A stretch of DNA of 64,000 bases, from assembly GCA_027625915.1 (NCBI GenBank), contig JANTQA010000076.1, forward strand, positions 3,783,501 to 3,847,500, given 5' to 3'. Under the pieces are notes generated by a model. It saw only the letters and a list, made by a program, of their open reading frames with translations, did not search any database and was not told the origin of the DNA. The position numbers were made by a program, and so were the translations under genes. Positions 1-12,585 of the stretch are shown piece by piece. This stretch comes from Anaeramoeba flamelloides. Taxonomy: Eukaryota; Metamonada; Anaeramoebidae. Every line of letters begins with the position of its first letter. The first letter of the stretch is position 1.

Positions 1-1378
1 TTTTTTATGAAAATATTATATTTGATTGAAACATCTTTCATTTTCTCTCAATTTTGAATTTAACACCTTATGTGAAAGTTTGGGAATGAAAATTTCATAA
101 TTGATCAGGTTATAAACAATTATTTTTGGAATAATCATTGAATCTCAACTTATTATCTTATAATGGGTTTACTAAAAAAAAAATACAGGATAATAGATAT
201 CATTAAATACCTTCAATTCTTTTTTTCATTCTATTTGGTTAAAATTTTTGCTTGGCCTATGCATTTTTTTTTTAACAGTGGTTGAAATTCAAAATATTTC
301 ACAATATACATTTTAATATAAAATAAATTATATGAAGATTGTTAAAGATCTCTTTTTTTCTGATAAAGCTTATATTGTTACTTTTTAATTTATAGAATAA
401 GTTCAATTATAATAAGAGTCTTATACGAGAAGCCAAAACTTTCATTGTTTTATAGGTTTTACAATTAGATCTGGAAACTGTCTTGTTTATTTAGTTGAGG
501 TTTTGTTTGCTTTTGGCTATTTAAAGTTCCCCTTTTTAAAAACAATTTGTGAAATATTTTTTTTCCAACATTAAATAAAATGCTACAATAAAATGTTGAG
601 ATAAGATCAACAAAAGTTAAACCATTTAAAATTCCCCAAAGCGGATCAAATAATTCAACTTGGCATTCTATTTTACAAGTGAAATTAGAATAAATAAATT
701 GTTTTTCAATAAGTACTTTAAATACTAAAAAGCAACTAAACAAAGTAAAATGTTGTTTTCTCATCTTTTTTCAAGGAAAATATTAATAAATTGCAAAAAA
801 TTTTGACTTTATGGTTGTTACTCCCTTAATACTAAAATAACAATAAGATCCCAACCCTTAAATATTTGAGAAACAAGTACTTTACTTTTAACCAAGTTAA
901 AGGTTATTTTAGAGAGTTTTAATAAAACGATGATAAGAGGCAAAAATGTGAAGTCAAAAAAAACTATTTTTTAATTTGATAACTTTCGTCTGTTTGTTTT
1001 ATTTTTTCACAAAAAAAAGGAATCTCAAAAATAAAATAAGAAATGAAATAATTCACAAAATCGTGATGTAGAATGCTCATATTTGGAAGTTTAAATTCTT
1101 TTATTTGTTTTCAAATTACCTTACAAAAATTTCTTTTAGAAAAAAGCTTTAATTCAATTGAAACAAACCGAAAATAATCTTTTGGGCAAGTTTCGTAATC
1201 TTTCAATTAAAATAATTGGAAGATTCGCTAAAACATTTTTTTCTTTTGATTCTTTGTTTATTCTTATTTTTTTGAATAAGTTGAAAATATTTCTTTCGTC
1301 TGTTTTTGTTCTTCAACAAATTTCATCTTCACACAAACCTTTATCCAATTCTACGTTGAACATACGATCACTACCAAG
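1..1378. other. Gene-free left flank
   Basis: This stretch is AT-rich with no confident gene. It holds one doubtful minus-strand ORF at 465-764. The segment around 790-900 resembles the repeat seen near 28250-28360 (family O). An open frame at 1158-1382 begins at TTG, has no ATG, and is taken as the 5' leader of the next gene. Confidence 0.5.
465..764 (-). CDS. Doubtful small ORF, 99 aa
   Basis: The ORF starts at an ATG and runs 99 codons. Its composition is slightly more protein-like than the surrounding shadow frames: several Cys, a segment DPLWGILNGLTF, and a hydrophobic stretch near residues 45-67 that could span a membrane. At this base composition, roughly one open frame of this length is expected by chance somewhere in the window, so length alone proves nothing. 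I recognise no family and see no splice signals. It could be a small secreted or membrane protein, a pseudo-exon, or noise, and noise is the most likely. Confidence 0.15.
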   Translation of the reverse strand: MRKQHFTLFSCFLVFKVLIEKQFIYSNFTCKIECQVELFDPLWGILNGLTFVDLISTFYCSILFNVGKKIFHKLFLKRGTLNSQKQTKPQLNKQDSFQI

Positions 1379-3226
1379 ATGAGTGTACTTGTAGAGCAGA
1401 ACCTAAATTCTAATTACAACGAACCGATGAAGCAATCTCTTATTGATCTATTGTTGTGGTTCCACGTCAAAGCTGAGGAGGATCTTTATGAAACAAGATT
1501 AAAAAACGAGCAACACAAAAAAAGTTCTATAGATTTTGAGGAGCAATTGAAAACAACTGGAACAAAAATGAAAAGCTCACAAGAAACCCTGAAAATTGTG
1601 GAACAACAGTTACAAGAAAAGGAAGAAAGTAACAGGATTCTACAAAAGAAAATTGACGAATACAGCACCAACAACAATTCCAACTCTGAAAGGGTAAACA
1701 AACTAAATAAAAACAAGGATCAATTAGAAACACGAATTAATGAGCAAAACAAAACAATAAATTCGTTACAAGATGCTGTGAAGAGTGAAAAGACAAAATT
1801 TGAAAAAATTGAACAAGAGCTAACAAGTCAAAAAGAGCAGAAAAAAAAATTAATTGAGAGCTACGAAGAAAAAATCAAAAAGCTGGAAGAAGACAAAAGG
1901 AAATTAGTCAGTGATTTGAAAAGGGAAAAGAAAGCACACAAAGATTGTGTGGCTGCAAAAAAAAATGTTACAAAAGAGTACCAGGATTTAAAACTGGAAA
2001 AAGATACCACTGAAAAGAGGGTGGACAAACTTACGAAACAGAACGATGATCTGCAATTCAAATTAGATCGGAACAATCGAAAAAAGAAAAACTTGCTGCA
2101 AAAAACTCAGAATCTTTCAAATCAAGTGTTAGACAAAAAAAACAAAAAGCTGAAAGAAAGAAAGGAAAAAATCAAACAATTAGGTAAACAGCTGAAAAAA
2201 AAGGACAACGAACACAGTAAAAGCATTAAAGAACTGGAAACAAAGGACAACGAACATCGTGAAAAAATCAAACAATTAGGTGAACAGCTGAAAACAAAGA
2301 TCGTAGAACACAAAAGCATTAAAGAGCTGGAAGCAAAGATCACTTGTAGTGTTACTGATTTTGGCATCAGGGGGCTTATTTTTTCTTGCCAGTTGCTAAT
2401 CAAATTTATTAAAAAAACAGTTCCCGAATTGTTACCTTGGACCTTTTATTTAATATACGCTTGCTACCAATTCCAAAAACAGAATGGAAAATTCCAAGCC
2501 ACGATGCCAGAGTATGAAGATAATGACAACAAAGTATTCGATGGATATTTCAACGAGTATACAGAAATCTACATTTTATTTACGAAGAGAAAATATAAAA
2601 AACAACTCAATAAGATTTTGAAATCAACGGCAAAGGTACAAATAAAGTACCCAGATTTTGAAAGTAGTGATTCTGCCGAAGTAGATAAAAATAAGTATAC
2701 TGTTCAAGAAATATTAACACAAAATTTCAGGGTGTTGCTTTCTTATTTTTCCAATATTGCCCTTTATTTTGAAATTTTGGAATACATGGGTTTAAAAGTT
2801 GAATATTTAATTAATAAAAAAAATGCCACGAAGGGCAAACGCCCAAATTTTACTGAACTCAATGATGAAATCCACATAAAGTTTCAAGATTCAAAGGATA
2901 CAAAAAAGAACAACACAAGAAATTTATTTTATCTTTTCCCATTCGTAATTAAAAAAAAGCAATCTAATGAAGTCAAGCAAAAGGCAATTGTTATTAATGA
3001 AGTTAGAAAACAAAAAAGGCGTAATCAAAATTCTAGTCATAGAAAACATAAACACCATCAAAAAAATAAAAATCAGAGAGGCAAACAGAGCAACCACAGA
3101 AGAAAACGGAACGATGGCACTGGCAGTAGTCATAAAAAGAAAAAAAGTCATAATGGGAAAAAAAGTCATAATGGGAAAAAAAGTCATAAAAAGAAAGATA
3201 AGGGCAAACATGGGAAAAAAAAATAA
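1379..3226 (+). CDS. Coiled-coil protein with Lys-rich tail, unknown function
   Basis: Single-exon ORF of 615 aa. The ATG at 1379 opens it immediately after a stop in the upstream frame, and it ends in TAA. Residues about 1-50 form a short helical head (LIDLLLWFHVKAEEDLYE). Residues about 45-320 are an almost uninterrupted coiled coil rich in K, E and Q. Residues about 325-480 look globular, with hydrophobic helices (GLIFSCQLLIKFIKKTVPEL, then LPWTFYLIYACY) and a later helix LLSYFSNIALYFEILEYMG. The last 80 residues are extremely basic and carry four SHxxKK units. I do not recognise a family for the globular part. Coiled coil plus basic tail suggests an oligomeric scaffold that binds nucleic acid or another polyanion, but this is inference. 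Its codons are less AT-extreme than the flanks, which supports a real gene. Confidence 0.85.
   Translation: MSVLVEQNLNSNYNEPMKQSLIDLLLWFHVKAEEDLYETRLKNEQHKKSSIDFEEQLKTTGTKMKSSQETLKIVEQQLQEKEESNRILQKKIDEYSTNNNSNSERVNKLNKNKDQLETRINEQNKTINSLQDAVKSEKTKFEKIEQELTSQKEQKKKLIESYEEKIKKLEEDKRKLVSDLKREKKAHKDCVAAKKNVTKEYQDLKLEKDTTEKRVDKLTKQNDDLQFKLDRNNRKKKNLLQKTQNLSNQVLDKKNKKLKERKEKIKQLGKQLKKKDNEHSKSIKELETKDNEHREKIKQLGEQLKTKIVEHKSIKELEAKITCSVTDFGIRGLIFSCQLLIKFIKKTVPELLPWTFYLIYACYQFQKQNGKFQATMPEYEDNDNKVFDGYFNEYTEIYILFTKRKYKKQLNKILKSTAKVQIKYPDFESSDSAEVDKNKYTVQEILTQNFRVLLSYFSNIALYFEILEYMGLKVEYLINKKNATKGKRPNFTELNDEIHIKFQDSKDTKKNNTRNLFYLFPFVIKKKQSNEVKQKAIVINEVRKQKRRNQNSSHRKHKHHQKNKNQRGKQSNHRRKRNDGTGSSHKKKKSHNGKKSHNGKKSHKKKDKGKHGKKK
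3128..3199 (+). repeat. Four 18-bp tandem units encoding SHxxKK
   Basis: Four units of 18 bp start with AGTCATAA. The two middle units are identical to each other. They encode SHKKKK, SHNGKK, SHNGKK and SHKKKD within the basic tail of the coiled-coil protein, so the tail has grown by in-frame unit duplication. Confidence 0.9.
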
Positions 3227-3960
3227 GAAATAATAAGTGCTGGGCATCCTGAAGTGGTTAAACTTAAAAACTAAAATAAAGAGAAGTTTACTTTTTTAAT
3301 TTTTCATAAAAAAAAAAAAAATAAAAATTCAAGTTCAGTTACAATAAAATAAGATATATATATAACTAAATATATAATTTTGATTTTCCCATCAAATTGA
3401 TTTTAAATTCATTAACACTTTGTTTTTTTTTCATTTTTTAGTTTTATTTTTTTATTTTATTTTTTTTATTTTTCCCAATCAATTAATTTCACTTTATTTC
3501 AAAAGCATTCTTAATGATCTTTAAAAGAATTATTTTGTTTTTGAATTTATGAAAAAAGAGTTTTATTTGCTTTATATCTTACTTTTAATATTTTTTTTTA
3601 ATTTTTATTATAAACTAAACAAATATTTCATTTTTTGTGTATTTGATATTATTAATAAATAACTTTTGTTATTAAAATTTGAAAATTTTATACATTATTT
3701 AATAAAGTAATATTTATTTAAGTGCTTTGTAAAATTATTTATTAAAGATTTACAAGTCTTTTCTGTTTTTATTATTATCTAAAAAATATTTTTTCAGTTG
3801 AAAATATGTAAAAATTTTATTGATTGATTTATTCTGAGAAAGGTGTGATTAAAGAAAATTTACCAACACCTGTAAAAAAAGTAAGAAGGGAAATTATTAG
3901 AAATAGTAAGCTAAATTTCAAAAAGAGGTGCAGATTTCCCATCATACAAAAATTTGTTTA

Positions 3961-4156
3961 CAGTCAGTTCCACTTTTAAGGCACAAACAATCAACCAAAT
4001 TTAAAGTATAATAAAAATCACAAATTAAGGCACAAAATTCAGATTCTAGTAAAAGAATTTGTAAAAAAAAAAATTCAATTTTGTGCCTTAATTTGAGATT
4101 TCTTTGTGCCTTAAATTTTCATTTGAAAGTTTGTTCCTTAAATTTGAAACTGACTC
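3961..4156. mobile_element. Family A palindromic MITE, copy A1 (Tc1/mariner-like)
   Basis: A foldback element of 196 bp whose two halves are near-perfect inverted copies, separated by an A-rich spacer. It begins CAGTCAGTTCCACTTTTAAG and ends with the inverted form GAAACTGACT, flanked on both sides by TA (3959-3960 and 4157-4158). TA duplications and CAGT ends are the hallmark of Tc1/mariner insertions. With no coding capacity it is a non-autonomous MITE. The terminal G is mutated to C at the right end, so this copy is somewhat old. Confidence 0.85.
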
Positions 4157-4942
4157 TAATAATTTTTCTATCTAAGATTGTTGTATATATAAATTATCTG
4201 TATTATAACCCTTTGATAACAATTTAAATTAAAAATTTTGTTTGGAAGGTAATTAGATATTTGGTGTTAAACTTCATTGGGTCAAAAAAAAATCGAAAAA
4301 TCTTTTTTGAATTTAGGATATGTTTAATTTAAATATCATTTGTTTGTTAATTTTTTTAAATTACATTCCTAATAATTACTGAAATTGAGAAAAATAATTT
4401 TTTATTTAAGTTAATTTCAGAACTTTATCTTTAAGAAAAAGTTAATTTTTTTAAATTGATAAAATCATTATGACTTAATCCAAATAACTTTTCGAAAATT
4501 TGGAACAAAAAAAAAAGTTTAAAATAATATTTTAATATCTCCTTACCAAAGTTTTACAATCCCTGAAATTTTAAAAATAGATTATCTAGTATCTGGGGTG
4601 TTGAATTGTTATATTGGTATTGATCTGATCGATCTTTAACTAGGTATGATATTTAATAATTGTTAAAAAAGGTAATTTTTGACAATTTATTTTCTTATTT
4701 TTCCCATTTTAATAGTCTAAGGTCAATAGATTGGAAGATATTTCGTAATGGATTTTGATTTCTGGTTTTTCAATTGAAATATTTATTAACTTTTTAGTAG
4801 AATTAACTAAATGAAAAATTTTTTTAAAGTCTCAAATAAAACCCCAAACCCATTTTATTATTTTAATCGAAAACACATAAGTCACATTTTTTAATAACTT
4901 AACTTCCAATATTTTAATCTTATACACTTCAATTCGGATTTC

Positions 4943-5082
4943 GGAAAAAAAAATTATCTAGTACATGGTGTGAAGAATTGCTATTTTGGACAACTATAAA
5001 AACACATACAAAGTCTAAGATCTATCAGAGAAGAACAAAAAAACAATTTTTCACGCCAGGTACTAGATAATCTTTTTTTTCC
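4943..5082. repeat. Foldback element H
   Basis: This is a 140-bp hairpin. The left arm GGAAAAAAAAATTATCTAGT is matched in inverted form by the right arm ending in TACTAGATAATC and a T-run then CC. The arms extend about 32 bp with a few mismatches. A second left arm (ATTATCTAGTATCTGGGGTG) near 4577-4596 shows that this is a repeated family. No target duplication is clear, so its class is open. Confidence 0.6.
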
Positions 5083-5356
5083 TGTTTCAGAGATTACTTT
5101 TTGTTGCAATATAAATGGAACATAAAATTTTCATTCAGCTTTCCAAAAAACAATTTTTATTAATCCAATAAAATTTCAACATATTTTTTAATTCTTAAAA
5201 TCAGTTTGAATTATTAAGTTACCTTTTTAGAATTGGGGGCGTTTGATGATTTATTTTTAATTATTGGTATTGTGATTATTTTGGAGAGCTTATGAAAATT
5301 TTGATCTTTTTATTTTACAATTCATAGGAGAATCACTAACTAATTTTTATTATTAT

Positions 5357-6040
5357 TTTCCAATTAAAAAAAGGAAAATTTTAGTTCACTTTCTAAAATA
5401 TTTTTCTATTTCATAAGTCGAAGAAAATCCAAAGATCTTTTCACATCTTATAGAAATGATATTTTTAGACAATAACTTAAACTTCCTTGAGTTAACTCTG
5501 AGACAAAATTTTTACTCTGCTAATTTTATTGTTGCAGTTATAATGAAATATTGATTTCGGAAATTGAAATAAAAATATTCATTTATTGCTGTTGAGAGAA
5601 AAATAGTTGGACATAAATTTTAATTGGGAACATTACTGAAACTGATTTTTAATTTCAATCGTTTGTGAAATAACTAAAGAAAATAACAATAATCTACTTA
5701 TTAGAATAAGGATTAATGTAATTCTACTTTTTCAAAACCTTATCTCTCATAATCTTAGGCAAGTTTAAAAATTACCAATTTCAAGAATTAATAGTAAACT
5801 TTACTAAAACTTGGGTTTTTGTTAAAATAGTATGATCTACTTTAGTTGTCAACCATTCAAATTTGTATTCTACACACAACACTGATTAATGAACTTTAAA
5901 CACACTTAAACCTAGATTTATATAAAATTCACCTAGTTATCACTTGGATTTGATTTTCAATTTTACTAATGTTCCCAATTAAAAATGGTGTCCAACCATT
6001 TTTCTGTGTCAAACATTTTTCTCTCAACAGTTAATTGGAA
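5357..6040. mobile_element. Element E, copy E1, interrupted by element G
   Basis: The left end TTCCAATTAA is matched by an inverted right end split into ATTCATTTATT (to 5587) and TTAATTGGAA (from 6031), with element G between them. Element E2 (25846-26406) has the same ends uninterrupted, which shows that G entered the right terminal repeat of E1. E1 without G is about 240 bp, shorter than E2, so it is an internally deleted copy. Confidence 0.55.
5589..6030. mobile_element. Element G, about 442 bp with long inverted ends
   Basis: It starts CTGTTGAGAGAAAAAT and ends with the inverted sequence ATTTTTCTCTCAACAG. Inverted similarity continues about 60 bp inward (AATTGGGAACATTA on the left, TAATGTTCCCAATT on the right). 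The interior matches the middle of family F (29504, 34248, 50453), so G and F are relatives with different outer ends. It has no coding capacity. Confidence 0.65.
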
Positions 6041-6846
6041 AATCACAGTATATTCAAAATTAATTATTTAATCAACTCAAGTCTATAATTTTTTTAAACA
6101 AAGCGAAAGGTCACCTGTAGAAAATAATTTTGGTTTTCAAACCTTTTCGAGAAAAATATTGAGAATTTGTTTAATAGTGAAAAATGTTTGTCCCAAAAGA
6201 ATAATTATGAAAAAAACAACTATTTGAAATAATTAAAGAATATTTCTTAACTCAACAATTTTTATAAGTCATCCAATACACTACTAGTTATATTAGTATG
6301 AGTAACTGATCAAAAAATTTGAATGTATTAAAATTATTGAAAAATCAATAAAAACTTATATATAAATTCTTTTTCCAATTGCCATTCAAACACACAAAGA
6401 ATACCTTAAAAAATAGTATACAAGTTCCTTTTCTTATTTAATAATTTCAAATTCCGATTTATTTAATATTAACAAAGAAAAATCCTTTTATTGTTGTAGT
6501 GTTCAAAGATCTTACTGATTACGATCTTCGTGGTATAAAAAAAATCTGAAACACATTTGTTTCTCTTAACTTGATGCTCTCTGACAAATTGGCTTTATAA
6601 ATATTATGTTTGTCTGAATTAAAAATCCTAATCGAGTTTTCACAAGATTGAATCCGATGTTACAAAAATTTTTCAAGTTAATTCTCTTTTATAATTTTTT
6701 TCAAATTGTATATAAATAACATCTTATAACAGTTTTTACAGTCGTGTTGAACCAAATCTAAAATATCGATTTTGAATAATTGAGTCTTTTTATTTTTTTC
6801 AAATTTTTTTCTTTTCAATCTTTTTTTTTTTTTTATTAATCTAGTA

Positions 6847-9305
6847 ATGTCTAACCAAAGTATTGAAGAATTATTTGGCGAAGACAAACAGCCAAAAGAA
6901 GCAATTCCACAGGGATTAGCATCTTTTTTTGGTGGTGGCAAATCTGAAGAAGATTCGGAAGAAGACTCAATCTCTTTTTTTTCGAACTTGAACGAAAATA
7001 CTAAAATTACACAGCCAAGCGAAAAAGAAACAAAAACAGAAACCGAAACAAAAACAGAAAAACAAAAAGAAAATCAAAAACATGAAGAAACCAATAGTGA
7101 ATCAGATCTCCAGTTTCAGTTTAATTTTGGTGATACCAAAGAAAATAATTTTGAAGATGATGAAGATGATGAGTCTTTTGAATTTTTTAATCAAATTTCC
7201 TCAAATTCGGGAAGAAACCAAAGCAACGGAACACTTGATAACAAGATCCCTCCCAATAATCAACAAATCGAAAATCAAACCCAATTTCAAAATTATCAAA
7301 ACCAAGAAAACGAAGAACAACAAGAACAAGAACAACAACAACAACAACAACAACGGTATGAGGAGGAACAAGAAAATAGTGACGATCTTTCGTTTTTAAA
7401 TGATTATAAATTATCTTTTTTTGGTTCTCAAAAAGTTTCTACCCAAAGCAATGATAATCAATATAATTATCCTAGCCAAAACCTTAATTTAACTCAAAGC
7501 AATCATAACAACAATAACCAACAGACTGAAAATCAAGCCCAATTCAATAATTACCAAACCCAAGAGAATCATTTCAAACAAATGAACCACTATCCAGTCG
7601 AAAACGATCAAGTTAAACAGGAACAAATAAATTTTTATCAACCAAAAATAGAGAATTATCAAAAAAATGAACAAGTTCAAAACTATAACCAAAATAACGA
7701 CTCCAAAAATAACTATGAGAAAGAAGAAGAAGAAGAAGAAGAAGAACAAGATGAAAATAATGATATTGATTTTTTTAATTCTCTAGGATCAATTAATTTT
7801 GGTGATAGAAAGACAAATAATGATGATGATGATAACAATAATAACGGGTTTGAATATAATTTAAAAAATAACTTTAATAAGCAAGAACAAAATAATTCAC
7901 CAAATGAACTGTTTAATGAAACTCAAACAATTGAAAATACAAACACATTTCAAGAAATTAAATTAAAAGCAGTAATTGATAAATCTTCTGAATACACCTC
8001 AACTCAGACGCTTATACCACAGACAGAAAATAAAACATCACATAATCTTTTTTCTTCGAATCAATTCCAAAATAATAATAATAATGTTTTTAAAGATAGT
8101 ATACCAAATCAAAATCATTCATCAATTTTTTCAACTGAATCACAAAAAATATCTACATATGAATTTGAAACAGAAGACAATAACAATGAAAACGAAAATG
8201 AAAACGATAATACTAATGAAAATGATAATGGTAATGATAATAATCATGCACAAAAAAATGATGAAAATGAAAATAAGAGTCAAGATGAAAATATATTTAA
8301 TAAAAATTTAAAAGATGACGAATTTGAAGAAATTGATCTTTTTGTCCCAAATAACGATAATCAAAATTCTTTTTATGACGAACAAGAATATACCTTTAAT
8401 ACAAATGAACAAGAACAAGAAGAAGAAGAAGGAAATAGGCTTGGTAATGAATTTATTATAAACAAGAGAAGCAATCCAAATGATAAAAGTGATGAAGATA
8501 ATGATAATGAAAATGAAAATGATAGTGAAGAAGAAATTAGCTTTTTCGATCAAATAAATTTTTCTTCAAATCAACAAAAAGTAAATTCCTATGGGGTTGG
8601 TAACAATAAATCCTCAACAACAAATCAAATAACCAATAATAATAATCCTGATGAAATTATAAAACAAAATAAATTCGAGGAAAGCTTCGAATCTATTGAT
8701 TTAAATAAAGAAGAAGGAGAAGAAGAATTGGAATATAATAATGAACAAAAAGAAAGAAAAACACAAACACAAACAAAAACAGAAACAGAAACAGAAAAAG
8801 TGACACAAACGGAAACGGAAACGGAAACCGAAACCGAAACCGAAACAGAGAAAAAATTGGAAAATGAAACAAAAAATGATGATAATTTATTTGAAACCAC
8901 TGGTTTTCAATCAATTCCCATTACCACCGAAACCCAAAAATATCCATCAATTCCATTTCTGACTCCAACTAAAAATAAAAGTAACTCAAATATGGGTTTT
9001 GAAAATTCCATAGCCCCCCCCAAATTTTTTACACCAAAAGTTTCAAAATCAAAACAGTTTGATAATCTCAGTGAAGAATTAAATATTCCAAACTTTTCAG
9101 TGAATAGGAATGAAGATGATCAAAACAATTTTTTTGATAAGATTTCACCAAATCAATATAAAATAAATTCTATGAATAAGCAAAGTGGAAATTTAACAAC
9201 TCGTAATATTTCTACATTCCAACCATTAAGTTTTAATTCACAAAACATTCAAAGGTCCTCTTCTCTTCCGAATTTTGAAAACAATAACAGCAACGACAAT
9301 GACAA

Positions 9306-9336
<31 letters not shown>

Positions 9337-12300
9337 TCTAACTACAGCAAGGATAATAATCTTAATCTCAAATTAAATGGCGAAAAAAGATATTCTTCAA
9401 ACTTTTTACAAGGCACTCAAACAAAAAAATCGCCAACAAACCAATGGAGATACCAGCCACATTCGTTTGCTTCTTTTGGTTTTGGTGGGAAATTATTAAT
9501 AACAAGGCCACCTTCTTTTAAGCAACAAAATCGTAAAGAAGAATTTCTTGATTTTAATAAAGCACAAAATAGGGTAGTGAAATTAGTTAATTTAAATCAA
9601 ATTATCAAAAACAATAAGAATGTCAAATTAATGGATCGATTTCCAGGTCCATTAAAATCTTTTAAAGCACAAAAGCTATTAGAATATTTAAATGAAAATT
9701 ATTCAAGTTTAAAAAAGAACAAAAAAAAAGAAAAAGGGGAAAAAAAGGAAGAACAAGAAGAAGAAGACAATTTTTTTTTCGAACAATCAAATTTTAATAG
9801 TAATCACGGGAATAAAAACGATATGAAGGAACAAATAAATAAAAAGGAGAAAGAAAATACAGAATTGCTAACAAATATTTTAAGTTTATTAATCAAATAC
9901 AAGGGAATATTTGGAAAGAAAAAAAATTCAGAATTTGGGCCAGAAAAGGAAATTTCAGATCTGTTAAACAAAAATCATGATAACAATAGCAATAATAATC
10001 AAAATGATAATCATAATAATAATGATGATGATGATGATGAAAATGATGATTTTAATTTTAATCAATTAAATAATAATGTTAATCATATAAATGCAATTTT
10101 ATCAAATAATTTTAATAATAGTGTTGATCCAATACAAATGAAAAATAGTTTGATAAAAATCGAAGAATATCTATTAAAAGGCGAGAAGAAGAATGCATTA
10201 ATTGAAGCGTTAAAAACAAAATTGTGGGCACAGGCGATCATTATATCAAGTCAGTTACCAAATGAAGATTATAAAAGCGCCATTAACGAGTTTTCAACTT
10301 TTTATTACCAACCAAATTCCACAATTAATTTTTTGAATAAACAATTATCAAATGATTTTTATAACTTTTCCAAGACGACATCAACTTGTAAAGATTTAAG
10401 CCAATGGAAACAAATCATTGCGATTTTATTAATGAACAAAACGAAACAAACACCAGAATTTTTACTAGATTTAGGTACCAAATTAATAAAAAGATTTGAA
10501 AAAACTCAAGCTTCTCATATTTGCTTTCTATCTGCAAATTTATTGCCAGGATCTGTGAACAAATTCAAAATTGAAAATATGTCAAAAAATAATAACAAAA
10601 AAAATAACAAGAAAAATAATTATCAATTTAAATTTTCTGATTTGGATTATGTATTGATTGGCGGCAATCACCATAATAAAAAAAATAAAAGATATTTTAT
10701 TCGTCCCGAAACAATCCAATTAACACAAATTTATGAATTTGCTAAAAGGCTTTCTAATTCGCAATTCAAACTTGCCTATTTTGCTGTTTATAAACTATTT
10801 TATGCATATTTCTTGGCAGAATATGGATTTTTGAAAAAGGCGCACAGTTATTGTGATAATTTATCGCAATTCCTAAAGTCATTACCTAAGAACCATGAAC
10901 TTACACAAAATATTTTTTTTTCTTCTCTTTTAAAAGAACTTGATTATAGATTAAGAATTAATCTGGGTATTGATTTAAATGCAAATAATAATCAAAAATT
11001 TAAAGGGTTTTGGAATGTCGTTGATAAGGGAATTAATTTGTTCATTAATGGGAACACTGTTTCTAAGAATCAAACCAACTTTGAATACCAAACTATTAAT
11101 GATAATAATAATAATAATAACATGAATCAAATGAATAATAGTAATAATATGAACACAATGAATAACTATTCTTCACAGAATAATACAATATCAAATACTA
11201 CATTTTTAAATCCAAATTCAGCAACCAACAATAATTATAACAAAAATAATTATAGCAATGGCTTTAATAATAATGGTGGTTATAATCTTTTAAATTCTAA
11301 CAATAATACTCCAAAATTCTATCAAACTGGCAATAATAATAATAATACCACTACTAACAGCAGAGATCAATTTCAAAATATTGAATTAACTCCCAAAAAA
11401 ATTAAACAGACAAACAAAAGTAACAATAATGATAATTATTTTACACCAATTAAAACATATGACACTAACTCAAATAAATTTCACAATGTCCAAATTACTT
11501 CTCCAAATGAATCAAAGGAAAATCAATTTCAGGAAGTTAAATTATTTCCAATGCAAGACCAAAGCAATCAATTGAATTCCAATTACCAATTAAATTATCC
11601 TTCAGAATCAAATAATACTTTATACAATAATTCTAATAACACTTTAAACAATACGTCTAATAATAACAGCCCAATGCTTTATAATCAAAGTTTAGAAAGA
11701 AAAAACAATAATCAATTTAATTCAAATTATCAACGGCAAGTGTCCAAAAAAAAAGAAGAAAACAAAAATAGATTTAAACAAGAAAATAAACAACACAAGA
11801 ATATCAAAAAGAAAGGAAATCGCAAGGGTAATGGGAAAGGAAAGGGTAAAGGGAAAGAGAAAGAGAAAGAGAAAGAGAAGAAAGTTAAAAATGAAAACAA
11901 GGGGGGAGAGGAACAAGGGATTATTGGTTCCATTTGGAATAAAACCATTGGTGGATTATTTACTTCGAATAAACCAAAAAAAAAAGTTGTCAAGGGCAAT
12001 TTAGGTTTAAAAAATGATTTTTATTATGATAAGGATGCTGGAAGATGGTTAAGACGAAGCGAATCGAATGAAAAAAAGAAAAAGAAAAAGAAAATCGCAC
12101 CTCCGCCATTAAAATTCAATAATAATTTATCCAATATGAACACAAACACAAACACCAATATGAATATGAACAATCAATCAAATATTCCACAAAAAAAAAA
12201 TGGCCCGCCAAAAAAGAATAATCTACCAATAAAAAATTCTGGCCCAAATCCTTCTTTTAATGTAAATAATTATTCAATCGGCAGAGACCCTAGATCTAGG

Positions 12301-12585
12301 TATGTTGACGTCTTTGCTACAACTTCATCAACTTCATCTACAAATAATTCAACGCCCCTTACACCTCCAAAAACACAAATAATGAAGCCATTTACACCTT
12401 TAAACACTTTTATTCCAAATAACTCACAATTCTCTCAAAATGTTTCAGTTTTTAAACCTTTAGGTAATAATAATAATAGTAATAATAATAATCTAAATGT
12501 TTTTATGCCTCAAAGCTTTAACCAAACAAACCAGAACAGCGATCAAATTGATAATAACGAAGAATCAATACCATTAAATAATTAA
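6847..12585 (+). CDS. SEC16: Sec16, COPII / ER-exit-site scaffold
   Basis: Single-exon ORF of 1912 aa that ends in TAA. Sec16 sits at ER exit sites, binds Sar1 and the COPII coat proteins, and organises vesicle budding. Residues 1-860 are disordered and acidic, with N, Q, D and TE runs. The central conserved domain starts near residue 873 (FGFGGKLLITRPP) and includes RFPGPL near 928. The ancestral-coatomer helical domain spans about 1096-1370, with family hallmarks EALKTKLWAQAIIISSQL, a Q-W-K-Q-I helix, ASHICFLSANL and a DLDYVLIGG element. A late motif near 1715-1736 (LGLKNDFYYDKDAGRWLRR) matches the C-terminal motif of Sec16 proteins. The order and spacing fit the family, and the extra length comes from low-complexity inserts. 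Short F-F acidic motifs recur in the N-terminus and may be binding sites (inference). Confidence 0.95.

Larger units (their letters stand above)
3227..6846. other. Intergenic block with nested short elements
   Basis: No protein gene is visible. The block holds a family A palindromic element (3961-4156), the hairpin element H (4943-5082), a truncated H-like arm near 4571-4610, and element E1 interrupted by element G (5357-6040). The remainder is AT-rich sequence in which I see nothing further. The last 200 bases form the T-rich leader of the SEC16 gene. Confidence 0.6.

Noticed and set aside
1158-1382. Open frame upstream of the coiled-coil gene
   Set aside because: It starts at TTG, has no ATG, and ends in the start region of the next gene. 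Most likely 5' leader sequence.
8625-8914. Minus-strand frames opposite the SEC16 TE repeats
   Set aside because: They are antisense shadows of the codon-periodic TE/KE repeats in SEC16.
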